A stretch of DNA of 64,000 nucleotides from Pantoea allii (GTDB lineage: Bacteria; Pseudomonadota; Gammaproteobacteria; Enterobacterales; Enterobacteriaceae), in assembly GCF_002307475.1 (NCBI RefSeq), contig NZ_NTMH01000002.1, positions 1 to 64,000 on the forward strand, given 5' to 3'. Shown here piece after piece: positions 45,964-56,486 of this stretch. A program made the translations under genes and the position numbers. The notes under the pieces were generated by a model. The model searched no databases, had not been told where the DNA came from, and saw nothing but the letters and a program-made list of their open reading frames with translations. The number at the start of each line of letters is the position of its first letter. Positions within the stretch are counted from its first letter, which is position 1.

Positions 45964-48390
45964 ATGTCAGGTTGGCGTATACTTTTTTATAAATTACTGA
46001 ATTTACCCCTGTCGTTTCTGGTAAAGAGTAAGGCCATTCCGGCCGATCCCGTATCCGAACATGGGCTGGACCCAACCCGGCCTATTATGTATGTCCTGCC
46101 TTATGATTCAAAGGCCGATCTCCTGACTTTGCGCGCGCAGTGCATCAGGCACGAGCTGCCCGATCCGCTTTCGCCGCTGGAGATTGACGGGGCCTTGCTG
46201 CCGCGTCATGTTTTTATCCACGATGGCCCACGCGTGTTTCCCTATTTCGTGCCCAGCGTCGAGTCGGTAAAAATCTTCCACGAGTATCTCGATCTGCACC
46301 GCAGTAACCCTGAGCTTGATATCCAGATGTTACCGGTTTCCGTCATGTTCGGCCGCGCACCCGGCCGGGAAGTGCAGGGAGAAGATAATCCGCCTCATTT
46401 ACGTTTGTTAAATGGGGTACAAAAATTCTTTGCTGTGCTCTGGCATGGTCGCGACAGTTTTGTGCGCTTCTCGCCAACCGTTTCCCTGCGTCGGATGGCG
46501 ACTGAACACGGTACGGATAAATCAATTGCGCAAAAGCTGGCCCGGGTCGCTCGTATCCACTTTGCCCGTCAGCGTCTGGCGGCGGTCGGTCCGCGCCTGC
46601 CTGCGCGTCAGGATTTGTTCAATCGCCTGCTGCAATCGAAAGCGATAGAAAAAGCGGTAGAAGACGAAGCCCGCAGCAAGAAGGTTTCGCATGAAAAGGC
46701 CCAGCAAAACGCCGTTGAAATGATGGAGGAGATTGCCGCCAACTTCTCCTACGAAGCGATTCGCGTCACGGATCGCGTGATGGGTTGGCTCTGGAGTCGA
46801 CTTTATCAGGGCATCAACGTCAACGGCGGTGAGCGCGTTCGTCAGCTGGCTCAGGACGGTCATGAAATTGTTTATGTGCCCTGCCACCGCAGCCATATGG
46901 ATTACCTGTTGCTGTCTTACGTGCTGTATCACCAGGGGCTGGTCCCGCCGCACATCGCCGCCGGTATTAACCTGAACTTCTGGCCTGCCGGGCCGATTTT
47001 CCGCCGTCTGGGTGCCTTCTTTATTCGCCGGACCTTTAAAGGCAACAAGCTCTATGCCACCGTCTTCCGTGAATACCTGGGTGAACTCTTTACCCGTGGC
47101 TATTCCGTGGAGTACTTCGTGGAAGGGGGCCGTTCACGTACCGGCCGGCTGTTAGATCCGAAAACCGGCACGCTGTCCATGACGCTGCAGGCCATGCTAC
47201 GCGGCGGCACGCGCCCTATCACGTTAGTGCCTATATACATCGGTTACGAACATGTCATGGAAGTGGGCACCTATGCGAAAGAGCTTCGCGGTGCCACGAA
47301 AGAGAAAGAAGGCTTCATGCAGATGGTGCGCGGCTTACGTAAGCTGCGCAATCTCGGTCAGGGTTACGTGAACTTTGGCGAGCCGCTACCGCTGATAAAT
47401 TATTTGAATAAGCACGTTCCTGAATGGCGCGATGCTATCGATCCTATTGAAGCACAGCGTCCCGGCTGGTTGACCCCGGCGGCGAACGATATCGCGGCCA
47501 CCATCATGGTGCGTATTAACGAAGCTGGCGCGGCGAATGCCATGAACCTGTGCGTTACCGCTCTGCTTGCTTCGCGTCAGCGCTCTTTGACCCGCGAGCA
47601 GTTGATTGAGCAACTGGAGTGCTATACCCAGTTGCTGCGCAACGTGCCCTACTCGCCGGATGCCACCTTGCCCGACATGTCTGCCGAAGCCCTGCTGGAT
47701 CATGCGCTCAGCATGAACAAATTCGAGAGTGAAAAAGACAGTATTGGTGACATTATTATTCTGCCGCGCGAGCAGGCGGTACTGATGACCTACTACCGTA
47801 ATAACATTCATCATATGCTGGTCATGCCGTCGCTGATTGCGGCGATTGTGCAGCAGCATCGCAACCTGAGCGAAGCCGAACTGCTGCGTCAGGTCAGCCT
47901 GATCTATCCCATGCTGAAGAGCGAGCTGTTCCTGCGCTGGAGCCATGATCAGCTGCCGCAGCTACTGACTAACTTATGTCAGGAACTGACGCGTCAGGGG
48001 CTGATTACCGTTGAGGCAGGTCTGTTGTCGTTTAACACCGCGCGTTACCGTACGCTTCAACTGCTGGCCGCCGGTGTGCGTGAGACGCTGCAGCGTTACG
48101 CCATCACCTTCTCGATTCTTAGCGCCAAGCCCACCATTAACCGGGGCACGCTGGAAAAAGAGAGCCGTACCCTGGCGCAGCGCCTGAGCGTGTTGCACGG
48201 GATCAATGCGCCGGAGTTCTTTGATAAAGCGGTGTTCTCCTCACTCGTGCTCACGCTGCGTGATGAAGGTTATATCAGCGACAGCGGTGATGCCGACGTG
48301 GCGCAGACGCTGGCGACCTGGCACATCCTGGCTGACCTGGTCACCAGCGATGTACGCATGACCATCGAAAGCGCCGTGGCGCACGATTAG
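45964..48390 (+). CDS. plsB: Glycerol-3-phosphate 1-O-acyltransferase
   Basis: First step of phospholipid synthesis: acylates glycerol-3-phosphate at position 1 on the inner membrane. 808 residues from ATG 45964 (E. coli 807). Acyltransferase block I is [19 protein letters not shown] (HX4D). Later blocks are [34 protein letters not shown] and the [19 protein letters not shown] segment. The alternative ATG at 45955 adds three residues and sits only 4 nt from AAGAGG, so the start is not certain. The conserved end has [22 protein letters not shown]. The middle-to-C-terminal part differs from E. coli more than the catalytic core does. Confidence 0.95.
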   Translation: MSGWRILFYKLLNLPLSFLVKSKAIPADPVSEHGLDPTRPIMYVLPYDSKADLLTLRAQCIRHELPDPLSPLEIDGALLPRHVFIHDGPRVFPYFVPSVESVKIFHEYLDLHRSNPELDIQMLPVSVMFGRAPGREVQGEDNPPHLRLLNGVQKFFAVLWHGRDSFVRFSPTVSLRRMATEHGTDKSIAQKLARVARIHFARQRLAAVGPRLPARQDLFNRLLQSKAIEKAVEDEARSKKVSHEKAQQNAVEMMEEIAANFSYEAIRVTDRVMGWLWSRLYQGINVNGGERVRQLAQDGHEIVYVPCHRSHMDYLLLSYVLYHQGLVPPHIAAGINLNFWPAGPIFRRLGAFFIRRTFKGNKLYATVFREYLGELFTRGYSVEYFVEGGRSRTGRLLDPKTGTLSMTLQAMLRGGTRPITLVPIYIGYEHVMEVGTYAKELRGATKEKEGFMQMVRGLRKLRNLGQGYVNFGEPLPLINYLNKHVPEWRDAIDPIEAQRPGWLTPAANDIAATIMVRINEAGAANAMNLCVTALLASRQRSLTREQLIEQLECYTQLLRNVPYSPDATLPDMSAEALLDHALSMNKFESEKDSIGDIIILPREQAVLMTYYRNNIHHMLVMPSLIAAIVQQHRNLSEAELLRQVSLIYPMLKSELFLRWSHDQLPQLLTNLCQELTRQGLITVEAGLLSFNTARYRTLQLLAAGVRETLQRYAITFSILSAKPTINRGTLEKESRTLAQRLSVLHGINAPEFFDKAVFSSLVLTLRDEGYISDSGDADVAQTLATWHILADLVTSDVRMTIESAVAHD

Positions 48391-48405
48391 CGGATCAGTG
48401 AAGAC

Positions 48406-48436
48406 GAAAAAGGCGACCTTGCAGGTCGCCTTTTTT
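48406..48436 (+). terminator. Terminator of plsB
   Basis: AAAAAGGCGACCT-TGC-AGGTCGCCTTTTTT, 16 bp after the plsB stop. The A-run on the left would also let it act for leftward transcripts. Confidence 0.94.
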
Positions 48437-48518
48437 ATTCGCGTTTAAACACCACCCTCAAACCTGCATTAACGCATCCTTCCGTCTGCAGGCTGGCAGG
48501 CGTGGCTCGCCGCGCCTG

Positions 48519-49403
48519 TTACAGCAGTTGTAAGAACGGCGGCGTATTCATCAGCACGCCCAGAAACAGAACCAGTCCCACATAGTTGTTATTCAGGAAG
48601 GCGCGGAAACAGGCCTGACGATCGCGCTGCGCAATCAGCTTTTGCTGATAAACAAATAACCCACCAGCCAGTAATAGCGTCCAGTAAAACGCGCCGTTCA
48701 GATCCAGCATCGTCCCCACCAGCGCCATCAACACCAACGTAGACAACTGCAGCAGACCAATAATCAATTTGTCGTAGCGACCAAACAGTATCGCCGTGGA
48801 CTTAACGCCTATCTTCAGGTCATCCTCGCGATCAACCATGGCATATTGCGTATCGTAGGCCACCGTCCAGCAAATGTTTGCCAGGAATACCAGCCAACAG
48901 ACCAGAGGTAAGGACTCACTAACTGCTGCCCATGCCATGGGGATCGCCCAGCCAAAGGCCGCGCCTAACACCACCTGGGGCAGATGCGTATATCGCTTCA
49001 TAAACGGATAGACCCAGGCCAGCGCCAGGCCCACGACCGAGAGCATAATGGTCATCAGGTTCATGCTCAGTACCAGGGCAAACGCAATCAGCCCCAACAC
49101 CACAAACAGCATTTTGGCTTCTTTCGCCGTCACGGCACCGCTTGCCAGCGGCCGGTTCCTGGTGCGCTCAACGTGCCCGTCTACCTTACGGTCGGCATAA
49201 TCATTGATCACACAGCCCGCAGCGCGCATCACAAAGACACCCGCGACAAACACCGCCAGTGTCGGCAGCGGTGGGATGGTCATCTTTGCCAGCCAGAGTG
49301 CCCACAGCGTTGGCCATAACAGCAGTAAAGCACCGATCGGTTTATCGATTCGCATCAGGCGGCTGTAAGCCTGCCATTTCGTCATTTTTTGTGTGTTTTG
49401 CAC
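48519..49403 (-). CDS. ubiA: 4-hydroxybenzoate octaprenyltransferase
   Basis: Integral-membrane prenyltransferase, second step of ubiquinone synthesis, 294 residues (E. coli 290). Both aspartate-rich motifs are visible: NDYADRKVD and [12 protein letters not shown], and the helices match ([41 protein letters not shown]). GTG 49403 is preferred because AGGG lies 8 nt upstream and the length matches; the ATG at 49385 has no ribosome-binding site. Follows ubiC by 11 bp, an operon as in E. coli. Confidence 0.95.
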   Translation of the reverse strand: MQNTQKMTKWQAYSRLMRIDKPIGALLLLWPTLWALWLAKMTIPPLPTLAVFVAGVFVMRAAGCVINDYADRKVDGHVERTRNRPLASGAVTAKEAKMLFVVLGLIAFALVLSMNLMTIMLSVVGLALAWVYPFMKRYTHLPQVVLGAAFGWAIPMAWAAVSESLPLVCWLVFLANICWTVAYDTQYAMVDREDDLKIGVKSTAILFGRYDKLIIGLLQLSTLVLMALVGTMLDLNGAFYWTLLLAGGLFVYQQKLIAQRDRQACFRAFLNNNYVGLVLFLGVLMNTPPFLQLL

Positions 49404-49414
49404 AGGTCAAACCC

Positions 49415-49927
49415 TTAACCTTGATCACGATAGACCGGCGATGCCGGTAAAAACAGTTCCGTTAACAGTAGCGGCTTACCCGACAGCCGCAGCCGGGACC
49501 GGCGTCCCCAGAGCGTTTCAACGCTGCCAGGCTCAATAAAATCGCGGGTAAGCGTTGAAGAGGAGAACAGGTAACGTCCCAGAGGTCGCGTACCGAGTTG
49601 CTGTAACATGGTTTCCGGGCCGTTGAGGGTACTTTCAGGCACCAGCGTGCGTCCCGCCAGCCACGGCTGCTCATCTCCGTAGAGAATCACTTCACGCAGC
49701 CAGAAACGCTGGTCTGCAGGTAATAACGCGCCTTCGTCGCCTAATTCGTCAGCATCGATAAAGCCTTCGCGTACAGGTTCCACCCTGACCTTCTGGCAAT
49801 GCTGTTCGAAACGTCGCGTCATGGAGTCCTCCTCCATCAGCCAGTCACGAAGCGGTTGCGTAAATGCGGCATCGTCCAGCGCCAGCCAGGTGAGTGAACG
49901 TAATAAACGGAGCGGGTCTTGCGTCAT
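49415..49927 (-). CDS. ubiC: Chorismate lyase
   Basis: Converts chorismate to 4-hydroxybenzoate and pyruvate, the first committed ubiquinone step. 170 residues (E. coli 165). Family landmarks: [57 protein letters not shown] (with the substrate-site Arg) and the [19 protein letters not shown] end. ATG 49927 follows GGGGGA with 7 nt spacing; the TTG further upstream is rejected. Confidence 0.94.
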   Translation of the reverse strand: MTQDPLRLLRSLTWLALDDAAFTQPLRDWLMEEDSMTRRFEQHCQKVRVEPVREGFIDADELGDEGALLPADQRFWLREVILYGDEQPWLAGRTLVPESTLNGPETMLQQLGTRPLGRYLFSSSTLTRDFIEPGSVETLWGRRSRLRLSGKPLLLTELFLPASPVYRDQG

Positions 49928-50010
49928 GGCACTTTCCCCCAAAAATTTTCAGAGAGGTAGTTTAGCGCAGAGCGATACGAGGAACACCGTCCTGAATGCT
50001 GACGGCTTCG

Positions 50011-50421
50011 TTACTCGCGTTTAAGCCGGTTACTGTTTGCCAGCCACAGGGTGATAACCAGCACCAGGATGGCCGCGGAATAACATAACGTATCAATGGG
50101 ATTTTTATGGTCGACGATAATCAGCCTGATGATGGCGGTAATCCCGATGTACACAAAGTAGCGTAAAGGGAAATGGTAGCCCGACTGGAAGTACTTCACG
50201 ATGAGTGCAATAAATTCGAAGTAGAGAAAATAAATCACAATGCCGTCAATCAGCAGGTAGGACGACGCCTGCTCACCGGTGCTAAACAGGACATTGGCTA
50301 AGTGGACTGTCTCTTTGCCCAAAAACACCATCAAAATCACCGCCAGGATCAGCAGTCCCGCGTTCAGTACCCACTGCATCAGGCGCGCAATCTTCTGTGC
50401 TACCGGGTTTTTGTCACTCAT
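50011..50421 (-). CDS. psiE: Phosphate-starvation-inducible membrane protein PsiE
   Basis: 136 residues, the same as E. coli PsiE. Four transmembrane helices; [33 protein letters not shown] is nearly identical to the family and it ends NRLKRE. Function unknown. E. coli psiE is activated by PhoB and affected by CRP. A perfect CRP site is present 51-66 bp upstream here, and I see no good Pho box. ATG 50421; the longer MRRE start is unlikely. Confidence 0.94.
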   Translation of the reverse strand: MSDKNPVAQKIARLMQWVLNAGLLILAVILMVFLGKETVHLANVLFSTGEQASSYLLIDGIVIYFLYFEFIALIVKYFQSGYHFPLRYFVYIGITAIIRLIIVDHKNPIDTLCYSAAILVLVITLWLANSNRLKRE

Positions 50422-50471
50422 CTCACGCCTCAAAAATTAAATGGGGTTTTATTGGCGCTATCATGCGTGAG

Positions 50472-50487
50472 TGTGACCTAAATCACA
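50472..50487. promoter_or_regulatory. CRP site upstream of psiE
   Basis: TGTGACCTAAATCACA has a perfect TGTGA-N6-TCACA core, centred about 58 bp before the psiE start codon. It is probably at or near the promoter, where CRP could repress. Confidence 0.85.
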
Positions 50488-51083
50488 ATATAGCCGTCAG
50501 GCTTACCGCACCCGCAGCCTTTCCGCCTCCCAATGTGACATGAGCAAGGCTTATCAATGAACGCCATAACCCCAGAAAGATCAAGATCATAAAGCAAGAA
50601 CAGCGCGGGTGAGGATGGATGTTTTCACGCACATCGCGTGCCAACTGCGGCCGTTGCTACGCCTGACGCCGGTTATCCCCTTATGACTGCCTGGTTGATT
50701 CCACCTGTTGGTAAAGCCTGTCATCCCTTTTTCACATGTGAGGGCTACATTGACTCGGTTTTGGCGACCGAATGATCCAGACCAGGTTTTAGCCCGACAC
50801 CGTTCAGCTCTACGCATTCACTGCCTTATGTAGCGGTATTGCCTGTATCGACTGGCGGCTAATCAGGCGAAGCGCCAGCGCATAAGACGCGATGCGGCCG
50901 GGAAAAGGCATTTAACCCACTCCGTTTTCGCAGAAAAGTTTGTGTGTACTTACAATCAAAAAAGCTATTGATAAACCTTGATATTTCACGATGAGCGAAA
51001 CAATAACGCTGCATCAGACAACCCAATAGTGCCCTGTTAAGAGTACCGACGCGCACAACCTAAGCCACAGTAAGGAGAACAGC
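50488..51083. other. Non-coding interval between psiE and the phosphatase-superfamily gene
   Basis: About 600 bp without a credible gene. A 76-codon reverse frame at 50587-50817 has atypical composition and no family match. TCACATGTGA (50732-50741) is a short palindrome. The half toward 51084 is AT-rich and probably holds the promoter of that gene. No RNA gene recognised. Confidence 0.5.
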
Positions 51084-51896
51084 ATGAAAACGATTCTGGT
51101 GATTCTGGACGGCCTGAGTCATCACGTGGCACAACACGCTATGGGCTACCTGCATGCAGAATGTGCCCATGGCAAAGGCCATTACTACAGCCTGAATTGT
51201 GCGCTGCCTTCGTTGTCACGTCCGCTGTATGAGTGCATTCTGACCGGCGTCGCACCGGTGGAAAGCGGGGTTATTCATAACGATGTCAACCGCATGAGCC
51301 ACGAACGCAGTGTGTTTCACTATGCGCGTGACGCCGGGCTGACCACCGCCGCCGCCGCTTACCACTGGATAAGCGAACTGTATAACCGCACGCCCTTCGA
51401 ACCGGCCCGCGATCGTCACACGGACGCCCCGACGCTGCCTGTTCAGTTTGGGCACTTTTACTCCGACGACGGCTATCCCGATTCCCACCTGTTTGAAGAT
51501 GCCGAAAGCCTGCGGTTACGTTACAACCCGGACTTCCTGCTGATTCATCCGATGAATATCGATCATGCCGGTCATCAGCATGGCCTGTCTTCTGCCGCGT
51601 ACCGCAACAGGGCGCGCATGGCAGATGGTTATCTGTCACAGTGGATGCCAGGCTGGCTGGCAGAAGGCTATCAGGTCATGGTTACCGCCGACCACGGCAT
51701 GAACGATGACCGTTCGCATGGTGGCATGTTGCCAGAAGAAACGACCGTTCCCCTGTTTGTATTTGGTGAAGGCTTCTCGCGAAAGGCCGGGCTGGCCCCG
51801 CAACAAACCGAACTCTGCGGCATCCTGTGTTCGCTGCTCGGCGTCACACATGATAAGTCGGTCCATCGCGCCTTGCTGGCGGGTTCAGCGTCCTGA
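51084..51896 (+). CDS. Alkaline-phosphatase-superfamily hydrolase (phosphodiesterase/pyrophosphatase type)
   Basis: 270 residues, cytoplasmic (no signal peptide). The fold is the alkaline phosphatase superfamily: metal-ligand Asp9 in VILDGLSHH, the probable nucleophile Ser45 in PSLSRPLYECILTGVAPVESGVIHN (aligned with the Thr of nucleotide pyrophosphatases), ligands in HPMNIDHAGHQHG, TADHGMNDD and SHGGMLPEE. It cleaves a phosphate ester, diester or phosphonate; the exact substrate cannot be told. ATG 51084 follows AAGGAGAA. It lies between psiE and the Na/Pi cotransporter yjbB, hinting at phosphate scavenging. Confidence 0.85.
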   Translation: MKTILVILDGLSHHVAQHAMGYLHAECAHGKGHYYSLNCALPSLSRPLYECILTGVAPVESGVIHNDVNRMSHERSVFHYARDAGLTTAAAAYHWISELYNRTPFEPARDRHTDAPTLPVQFGHFYSDDGYPDSHLFEDAESLRLRYNPDFLLIHPMNIDHAGHQHGLSSAAYRNRARMADGYLSQWMPGWLAEGYQVMVTADHGMNDDRSHGGMLPEETTVPLFVFGEGFSRKAGLAPQQTELCGILCSLLGVTHDKSVHRALLAGSAS

Positions 51897-52309
51897 CGTT
51901 AACGCGCTGAAGACCGGGCAGAGAACGTACAGGTTTCCACATTCCCGCCGCGCGGGGTCATCATGAACCGCAGCGGCACCTCACCCTGGACAGACGGCGG
52001 CCGTCTTCCGCTTCAGTGCTGTTAAAACGGGCGGCCTCGTCTTGTCTGTAGCCAGTCTTTCCACCGTGGATATTCGTTCAGTCCTGTCTCAGGCGTGCGC
52101 AATCAGGAAGGTGAGCGACGTGCGCCGGGTTGGATTTATCCATGCAGATCAGTAGAGTAGTCTACATTTAAAGATGTCGACATTGCGCAGGTTGCTTAAA
52201 ACACTGAAAAAAATTGCGCAGCGTCCGGTAGCCACGTTCTCAGATTGCGCTTTCCATCAGGCTGGCAATCTGCACCGCCTGAAGCCTGATGGTTGAGGAG
52301 CGACTATAC
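51897..52309. other. Non-coding interval before yjbB
   Basis: 413 bp with no credible gene. No clear terminator follows the phosphatase-superfamily gene and no Pho box was recognised. It presumably carries the yjbB promoter. Confidence 0.5.
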
Positions 52310-53935
52310 GTGTTAACCCTGCTTAACTTACTCTCTGCCGTTGCGCTTCTGGTATGGGGCACACATATTACCCGCTCCGGGATTATGCGCGTGTATGGTG
52401 CCGATTTGCGCCGGGTACTCAGCCGCAGCGTGGAAAAGAAACCCATGGCGTTTCTTGCCGGCGTTGGCGTCACCATGCTGGTGCAAAGCAGCAATGCCAC
52501 CACGCTACTGGTGACGTCATTCGTTGCTCAAAACCTGGTGAGCCTGACGCCTGCGCTGGTGGTGATATTGGGGGCGGATGTCGGCACGGCCATTATGGCG
52601 CGCATCCTGACGTTTGATCTCTCCTGGCTTTCACCGCTATTTATCTTTTTCGGCGTGGTCTTTTTCATCAGCCGCAAGCAAACCCGGGCCGGACAGCTCG
52701 GCCGCACCAGCATTGGTCTGGGACTCATCCTGCTGGCACTGCAACTGATTGTCGAAGCCGCCAAACCCATTACTCAGGCATCCGGCGTACAGGTACTGTT
52801 CTCCAGCTTAACCGGTGACGTGATGCTGGACGCCCTGCTCGGGGCCGTCTTTGCCATTATCAGCTACTCAAGCCTGGCGGCGGTGCTGATTACGGCCACG
52901 CTCACCGCAACCGGCGTAATCGCCTTTAAAGTAGCGCTGTGTCTGGTGATTGGCGCTAACCTTGGCAGCGGTCTACTGGCCGTCATCAATGGCAGTGGTT
53001 CCAACGCAGCCGGTAAACGCGTGGCGATGGGCAGCCTGCTGTTCAAGTTGATTGGCTGCGTGATTATTCTGCCCTTTGTCGATCCGCTGGCAGTGTGGCT
53101 GGATAAGCTGCCGGTAAATGACGAAGAGCTGGTGATCTTCTTTCATGTCTTCTACAACCTGATTCGCTGTGTGGTGATGGTGCCGTTTGCCGACGCCATG
53201 GCGCGCCTGTGTTGCCGACTGATCGCTGACGATGCCGAAAGCGAGACGACGCTGAAGCCCAGGCATCTCGACAGCAGCGCGCTGGATACGCCAGCACTGG
53301 CGCTGGTCAATGCTGCACGTGAGGTGTTGCGCATGGGGGATGTGCTGGAGCAGATGCTGGATACGTTTCTGCAAGTGGTGCGTGGAGAAGCCCGGGCGGA
53401 ACGCAGGGTACGGCGGCTGGATGATGACGTGGATGTGCTGTATACCGCCATCAAGCTTTATCTGGCGCGCATGCCCAAAGAGGACTTATCCGAGCAGGAT
53501 TCCCGCCGCTGGGGGGAAATCATTGAAATGTCGCTGAACCTGGAACAGGCAGGCGATATCATCGAGCGCATGAGCGGCGATGTGGCCGACAAATCCCTTG
53601 CCGCGCGACGCACCTTTTCGCCAGAGGGGCTGAAAGAGCTGGAAGCATTACATGAACAGCTGATTGATAGCCTGCGGCTGAGCCTGTCGGTTTTTCTCTC
53701 CCACGACGTCACCAGCGCGAAGCGGCTGCGCCGCGCCAAGCACCGTTTCCGCCTGAAAATACGCCGCAATTCCCACTCCCATGTTAACCGCCTGCATCAG
53801 CAGAACGTGCAGAGCATTGAAACCAGTTCGCTGCATCTGGGGTTGCTGGGTGATATGAAGCGGCTGAACTCGCTGTTTAGCGCGGTAGCCTACACGGTGC
53901 TGGAGCAGCCTGATGATGAGCGGGACGACGATTAA
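52310..53935 (+). CDS. yjbB: Na/Pi cotransporter family protein YjbB
   Basis: 541 residues (E. coli YjbB 543). The N-terminal membrane part carries the duplicated NptA/PNaS motif (GVTMLVQSSNATTLLVTSFVAQ and FAIISYSSLAAVLITATLTATGV). The C-terminal ~200 residues are a PhoU-like helical domain (LARMPKEDLSEQDSRRWGEIIEMSLNLEQAGDIIERM). In E. coli overexpression exports phosphate when polyphosphate or Pi is high. GTG 52310 (start VLTLLNLLSAV) is chosen: GAGGAG lies 9 nt upstream and it aligns with E. coli, whereas the ATG at 52289 lacks a good ribosome-binding site. Confidence 0.94.
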   Translation: MLTLLNLLSAVALLVWGTHITRSGIMRVYGADLRRVLSRSVEKKPMAFLAGVGVTMLVQSSNATTLLVTSFVAQNLVSLTPALVVILGADVGTAIMARILTFDLSWLSPLFIFFGVVFFISRKQTRAGQLGRTSIGLGLILLALQLIVEAAKPITQASGVQVLFSSLTGDVMLDALLGAVFAIISYSSLAAVLITATLTATGVIAFKVALCLVIGANLGSGLLAVINGSGSNAAGKRVAMGSLLFKLIGCVIILPFVDPLAVWLDKLPVNDEELVIFFHVFYNLIRCVVMVPFADAMARLCCRLIADDAESETTLKPRHLDSSALDTPALALVNAAREVLRMGDVLEQMLDTFLQVVRGEARAERRVRRLDDDVDVLYTAIKLYLARMPKEDLSEQDSRRWGEIIEMSLNLEQAGDIIERMSGDVADKSLAARRTFSPEGLKELEALHEQLIDSLRLSLSVFLSHDVTSAKRLRRAKHRFRLKIRRNSHSHVNRLHQQNVQSIETSSLHLGLLGDMKRLNSLFSAVAYTVLEQPDDERDDD

Positions 53936-53938
53936 CAT

Positions 53939-53960
53939 GCGGGGGCCGTTTGGCCCCCGC
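53939..53960. terminator. GC-rich hairpin between yjbB and the BASS transporter gene
   Basis: GCGGGGGCC-GTTT-GGCCCCCGC, perfect 9-bp arms, 3 bp past the yjbB stop and between convergent genes. It lacks a T-run, so it is a strong structure but an atypical terminator. Confidence 0.6.
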
Positions 53961-53984
53961 GAGGTCAGTTTCGCCCGCACAGCG

Positions 53985-54905
53985 TTACTTTTTTTTCTCG
54001 ACCGGTTTGCCCGACCAGTAACCCGCAAGCAGCGAACCGGACAGGTTATGCCAGACGGAGAACAAGGCACCCGGCAGCGCAGCCAGTGGGGAAAAGTAGA
54101 GTTTGCCCAGCGTTGCAGCCAGTCCGGAGTTTTGCATGCCGACTTCCAGCGCCAGCGTGCGGCAGGTGGACTCATCGAAGCCAAACAGTTTCCCGCCCCA
54201 GTAACCTCCCAGCAGGCCAATGGCATTGTGCAAGATGACCGCAGCAATCACCATCGCCCCCACTGATCCAATAAAGCTCTGGCTGCCCGCCACCACGGCA
54301 CTGATGATCAACAGAATACAGATCATGGAAAAGGCCGGAAGATAAGGCTCGATCCGGCGTACCACGCTGTTCATGGTGTGATGGATGATCAAGCCTAACC
54401 CGATAGGGATCACGACGATCTTCACGATGCTCATTAACATCCCCGCGACATCAACCTGAATGTGCGTATCCACATAAAGGCGCGTCAGTAACGGCGTGGC
54501 AAACACGCCTACCAGCGCCGACACGGAAGAGATCGTGACGGAAAGCGCCACATCGCCCTTAGCCAGATAAATCATCACGTTAGAGGCGGTGCCGCTGGCA
54601 ACGCTGCCAACCAGAATCATGCCTGCAGAGAGATCGGGCGGCATATGAAACAGCTTAGCCAGTGCCCAGGCCGCCAGTGGCATCACCAGATAGTGTAAAA
54701 AGGTCCCGGCGATTACCGGCGCCGGGCGCGTCAGTACGCGTTTAAAATCGTCAATATTCAGCGTCACGCCCATGCCAAACATAATCAGCATCAGCAGATA
54801 CACCACCCACGGACCGATGCCAAGAAAGGTCGTGGGTGAGTAGTAGGCAGCCGCAGATAACAGGACGGCCCACAGAGGAAACAAGCGAGTTAAGGTGGCG
54901 AGCAT
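53985..54905 (-). CDS. Bile acid:sodium symporter (BASS) family transporter, PanS-like
   Basis: 306 residues, nine to ten transmembrane helices. BASS signatures: [55 protein letters not shown] and the second sodium-site segment [34 protein letters not shown]. It resembles Salmonella PanS, which takes up ketopantoate/pantoate, but BASS substrates vary, so the assignment stays at family level. Monocistronic, downstream of lysC in the same direction and separated from it by a terminator. Confidence 0.85.
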   Translation of the reverse strand: MLATLTRLFPLWAVLLSAAAYYSPTTFLGIGPWVVYLLMLIMFGMGVTLNIDDFKRVLTRPAPVIAGTFLHYLVMPLAAWALAKLFHMPPDLSAGMILVGSVASGTASNVMIYLAKGDVALSVTISSVSALVGVFATPLLTRLYVDTHIQVDVAGMLMSIVKIVVIPIGLGLIIHHTMNSVVRRIEPYLPAFSMICILLIISAVVAGSQSFIGSVGAMVIAAVILHNAIGLLGGYWGGKLFGFDESTCRTLALEVGMQNSGLAATLGKLYFSPLAALPGALFSVWHNLSGSLLAGYWSGKPVEKKK

Positions 54906-54973
54906 GAACAGACATCCTTATAAGCAAGTGAGGGATTACTGTGAAAGAACGCGTTGCCGTTCAGCAGCTGGTC

Positions 54974-54998
54974 ATTAAAAAGCCGGACAATGTCCGGC
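54974..54998 (-). terminator. Terminator of lysC
   Basis: Reverse strand AGCCGGACATTGTCCGGCT (stem AGCCGGACA/TGTCCGGCT region 54981-54999) followed by TTTTAATG, 23 bp past the lysC stop. Confidence 0.88.
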
Positions 54999-55022
54999 TT
55001 CAAACTTATCCTGGCGATGCGC

Positions 55023-56375
55023 TTATTCAAACAGATTGTGATGCAACGTGCGCACCACGCTTTCAGCATCATTGCCCGGCACCAGGAAGCAGAGGTTATA
55101 GCTGCTGGCACCGTAACAGATCATCCGCAGGTTGAAAGGTTCGAGCACGCCGAAGACCTCTTTCCCAACCCCGCAGGCTTTTGACAGCTCGTTGCCGATA
55201 ATCGCCACCAGCGCCAGGTTTTCTTCCACCTCGACGCGACACAGTGACGACAGTTCCGTCAGCAGCGCCTGGCTCAGCAGATTGTCGCCCGTTGAGGTTG
55301 AACCGGTGGTATCCAGCGTTAACGCAACGCTGACTTCAGACGTGGTGATGAGATCCACTGACACGTTGTGACGCACCAGAATATTGAACACTTCAGACAG
55401 GAAGCCTGGCGTGTGTAACATATTCAGGCTGTGCAGCGTCACCAGGGTTTGCTTGCGACGCAGGGCCAATGCACGGAACAGCGGGGGATTGGCTGTCTCA
55501 TTGCAGACGCGCGTGCCGCCCGCTGCCGGATCTTTGCTGGAGCCGACAAACACCGGGATGTCGCTACGAACGGCAGGCAGCAGGGTTGCAGGATGCAGCA
55601 CTTTGGCCCCAAAGGTGGCCATTTCTGCCGCTTCCTCAAAGGTAATTTCATCAATACGTTTAGCCGCAGGCACCACGCGCGGGTCAGTGGTATAGATGCC
55701 CGGTACGTCAGTCCAGATATCCACGCGCGACGCTTTTAACGCTTCACCCAGCAGGGCCGCCGTGTAATCACTGCCGCCGCGACCGAGCGTAGTGGTGCGC
55801 CCTTTTTCTTCGCTGCCGATAAAGCCCTGGGTCACCACCAATGACGCCGCAATACGCGGCTGCAACTGCGCGCTGACCTGTTCCGCCAGAACGGCCACAT
55901 CCGGCTCAGCACGGCCAAAACGGTCATTCGTGCGCATCACTTTGCGAACATCGAACCATTCAGCATTCACCTGGCGTTCACGCAGGATCTCGACGAACAG
56001 TAAGGTCGACATCAGTTCGCCATGGCTGACCAGCTCGTCGGTTAAGGCGTTAGAGGTGGCCAGCGCGGCCGCGTCTGACAGCATGCCGATGTTGTCGATC
56101 ATTCGGTCGATTTCGTCGCGAATAACGTCAGGATGTTGCAGGCGATCGATGATGGCATATTGAATGCGGCGGATGTCATCAAGTTGAGCCGCACGCTGCG
56201 ATGTCTCCTGACCTTCTGCAAGGGAGACCAGCAGATTCGTGATGCCGGCAGAGGCAGAGAGCACCACCAGCCGGGTATTGCTGTCCTGCAATACCACATC
56301 GGCGCTACGGTTCATGGCATCGAAATCGGCAACGCTGGTACCGCCAAATTTCGCTACATTCAGATTCAGAGACAT
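55023..56375 (-). CDS. lysC: Lysine-sensitive aspartokinase III
   Basis: Phosphorylates L-aspartate, first step toward lysine, threonine and methionine. 450 residues (E. coli LysC 449). Kinase domain begins NVAKFGGTSVADFDAM and contains GFIGSEEKGRTTTLGRGGSDYTAALLGEAL. Two C-terminal ACT domains bind lysine (LHSLNMLHTPGFLSEVFNIL and VAIIGNELSKACGVGKEVFGVL). Monofunctional, so no homoserine dehydrogenase domain. Regulated by the lysine riboswitch in its leader. Confidence 0.97.
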   Translation of the reverse strand: MSLNLNVAKFGGTSVADFDAMNRSADVVLQDSNTRLVVLSASAGITNLLVSLAEGQETSQRAAQLDDIRRIQYAIIDRLQHPDVIRDEIDRMIDNIGMLSDAAALATSNALTDELVSHGELMSTLLFVEILRERQVNAEWFDVRKVMRTNDRFGRAEPDVAVLAEQVSAQLQPRIAASLVVTQGFIGSEEKGRTTTLGRGGSDYTAALLGEALKASRVDIWTDVPGIYTTDPRVVPAAKRIDEITFEEAAEMATFGAKVLHPATLLPAVRSDIPVFVGSSKDPAAGGTRVCNETANPPLFRALALRRKQTLVTLHSLNMLHTPGFLSEVFNILVRHNVSVDLITTSEVSVALTLDTTGSTSTGDNLLSQALLTELSSLCRVEVEENLALVAIIGNELSKACGVGKEVFGVLEPFNLRMICYGASSYNLCFLVPGNDAESVVRTLHHNLFE

Positions 56376-56486
56376 TGTATGACCTCGTGTCAGGGTACGT
56401 TGCCCTCACCCGTTGACGGATGAGAAACAGTAATTCAGCCTAAGCACAAGGAAAGAGCAGAAACGGGCAGACAAGATCGAATAGAC

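Noticed and set aside
50587..50817. 76-codon reverse frame between psiE and the phosphatase-superfamily gene
   Set aside because: Composition is atypical (Arg/Trp/Ser-rich), no ribosome-binding site, no recognisable family.
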